From: Spirosoma endbachense
GTDB lineage: Bacteria; Bacteroidota; Bacteroidia; Cytophagales; Spirosomataceae
DNA length: 64,000 bases
Direction: 5' to 3'
Assembly: GCF_010233585.1 (NCBI RefSeq)
Contig: NZ_CP045997.1
Coordinates: 3,435,779-3,499,778, forward strand
In this document: positions 62,904 through 64,000 of the stretch, one piece after another
Layout of the letters: every line of letters begins with the position of its first letter
Position numbering within the stretch: the stretch's first letter is position 1
The notes under the pieces: generated by a model
Databases searched by the model: none
Told to the model about the DNA's origin: nothing
What the model saw: the letters and a program-made list of their open reading frames with translations, nothing else
Program-made: the position numbers and the translations under genes

Positions 62904-64000
62904 TTACATTCCCTGGGTAGAGAATTGTACTTTATCTACGGCAAACAACGATTTCTGTTTAGCATCAGGGTTTACAAAAATCAGGTACAATTTGTGAACG
63001 CCCTGAACCGGTTGACGGAATGGCAAACTCACGGGCCCCATTGTTCCCTGTTTTACATCGGCTTCTCCCAATAACGTGCCAGTAGGAGAATCCAGCCGTG
63101 CTTCCAGTTTTCCACCGACAACTTGCTCATTCGAAGCAAATACGGTTGGGGTAAGTCCCTGAATACCGGTCAAATCAACATCGTTAAACGCCAGAAAGCT
63201 TCCCGATTGCGTACCGATGGCAGCTGGGCCTATCTTTGGAATGTCGTACTCAAAGATATTCTGTTTTACATCGGCCGAAACCGCTTTCACCAGGGGCGAC
63301 CGCAGAGCCAGTGTTGTTGAACCCGTGTTTGGACCAATGTCGCCATTGCCCCGGTCGGTATAGCTGGCCGTAAGTACGTAGGAGCCATCTTTTTTCTGCT
63401 GAGCAGGCACGTAATCGCCCGCGAGTGGCTGCCGGTTAGCAGGCTTCTCATTTGCCAGCGACAGAATATAACGAACCATATCGGTGGCTTCGCTTTCTTT
63501 CAACTGTGGGTGCGCGCTCATTGATTGCTCACCCCACACACCGCCACCGCCACTGATGATTTTGCGGGCCAGTTTTCCTTCGACCTGAAAACCACCTTTG
63601 TATTTTTTGGCAACGTCGATATACGCAGGTCCGATTGATTTTTTATCGATCGAATGGCAGGCTTTACAATCGCTCAGTTCAAGTAAACGCTTTCCGGTAG
63701 CTGAACCCGTGTTGGCCTGATGCCCCTGAGCCAGCATTGTTTTATCAAAGCCTTCGAGGTAATCGATCGTTACCGTAACGTCTTCAGGGCTGATTCCCTT
63801 CTGAAGGGAACCATCTTCCTTGTCAACAACCTTTACCGCGTATTTGACGGGTTTATTTGGGAAATAGAAGGTTCTGTTCCCAGCAACAGCGACCTCAACT
63901 TTGGGTTCATCGTTGCCCACTTTAATATCCATTGCTTTTGTAGCCGAGTTTCCGGCAGCATCAGTAACCTTCAACATGGCGGTATAAGTGCCGGGCTTAC
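62904..64000 (-). CDS. PKD/cytochrome c/CBM-like multi-domain protein, C-terminal part (5' end outside window)
   Basis: The frame is open to the window edge, so the N-terminus is missing. The first visible residues (PGTYTAMLKVTDAAGN) are the end of a PKD-like unit. A cytochrome c domain follows with the haem site CKACH and an axial Met in the GEQSMSAHPQL segment. The last ~150 residues look like a CBM6-type beta-sandwich (FNDVDLTGI ... GVHKLYLIFVN). In Bacteroidota this order is typical of the C-terminal part of periplasmic or secreted PQQ-type sugar dehydrogenase or ThuA-like proteins. The upstream catalytic part is not visible. Confidence 0.85.
   Translation of the reverse strand, partial: KPGTYTAMLKVTDAAGNSATKAMDIKVGNDEPKVEVAVAGNRTFYFPNKPVKYAVKVVDKEDGSLQKGISPEDVTVTIDYLEGFDKTMLAQGHQANTGSATGKRLLELSDCKACHSIDKKSIGPAYIDVAKKYKGGFQVEGKLARKIISGGGGVWGEQSMSAHPQLKESEATDMVRYILSLANEKPANRQPLAGDYVPAQQKKDGSYVLTASYTDRGNGDIGPNTGSTTLALRSPLVKAVSADVKQNIFEYDIPKIGPAAIGTQSGSFLAFNDVDLTGIQGLTPTVFASNEQVVGGKLEARLDSPTGTLLGEADVKQGTMGPVSLPFRQPVQGVHKLYLIFVNPDAKQKSLFAVDKVQFSTQGM

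Overview
The window comes from a Bacteroidota chromosome, most likely a Cytophagales bacterium close to Spirosoma. The signs are a TonB-dependent receptor, two large secreted enzymes ending in type IX secretion (T9SS) sorting tails, a propeller-type sensor kinase, a histone-H1-like small protein, a serine-palmitoyltransferase-like enzyme, the absence of Shine-Dalgarno sequences, and several exact matches to the Bacteroidota promoter pattern (TTTG/TTG, 19-21 bases, TAnnTTTG). No rRNA, tRNA or CRISPR array was seen. Lineage is an inference from gene content; family names come from reading the proteins, not from a database search.

Layout. 1-2.7 kb: the end of a TonB receptor and a GNAT-like gene meeting tail to tail. 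2.9-11.7 kb: a signalling block with a membrane transporter-like/HEAT protein, a propeller sensor kinase whose phospho-acceptor His is replaced by Asp, a second kinase with an intact His, and a receiver-SpoIIE phosphatase. Its first part is clearly AT-rich. 11.7-31.8 kb: housekeeping and accessory genes (bestrophin, folA, YdjC-type deacetylase, fmt, greA, HIT protein, M12-like T9SS protease, phosphoesterase, ABC exporter pair, AraC regulator, sulfatase, GH42-like hydrolase, XRE regulator with a membrane partner).

31.9-42.4 kb: an apparently complete non-phosphorylating L-fucose pathway: mutarotase, FucP transporter, L-fucose dehydrogenase, fuconolactonase, an FAH-family hydrolase, a 2-keto-3-deoxy-fuconate dehydrogenase-like SDR and a UxaA-type dehydratase. 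A secreted multi-modular GH5 glucanase lies between them on the opposite strand. Several gaps between these genes are filled by inverted repeats of unrelated sequence.

42.5-64 kb: HGSNAT-like membrane acyltransferase, adenine deaminase, ECF sigma factor, rarA, a small AT-rich DUF6883/DUF4926 pair flanked by a 63-bp direct repeat of the rarA 3' end, arginine genes (argC, argG) with a glycosyltransferase between them, a lipid-kinase operon with two very small ORFs, FabG, acyltransferase 3, a MaoC hydratase, the H1-like protein, an SPT-like alpha-oxoamine synthase, accC, a putative CE-clan (Ulp1/YopJ-like) cysteine protease or acetyltransferase, and the end of a cytochrome-c/PKD protein cut by the window edge.

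The points most worth following up are the rarA repeat with its two-gene cassette, the CE-clan-like protein, the fucose locus with its non-standard dehydratase and YxxxN dehydrogenase, the Asp-for-His kinase, and the 39-codon promoter-to-terminator unit upstream of greA.
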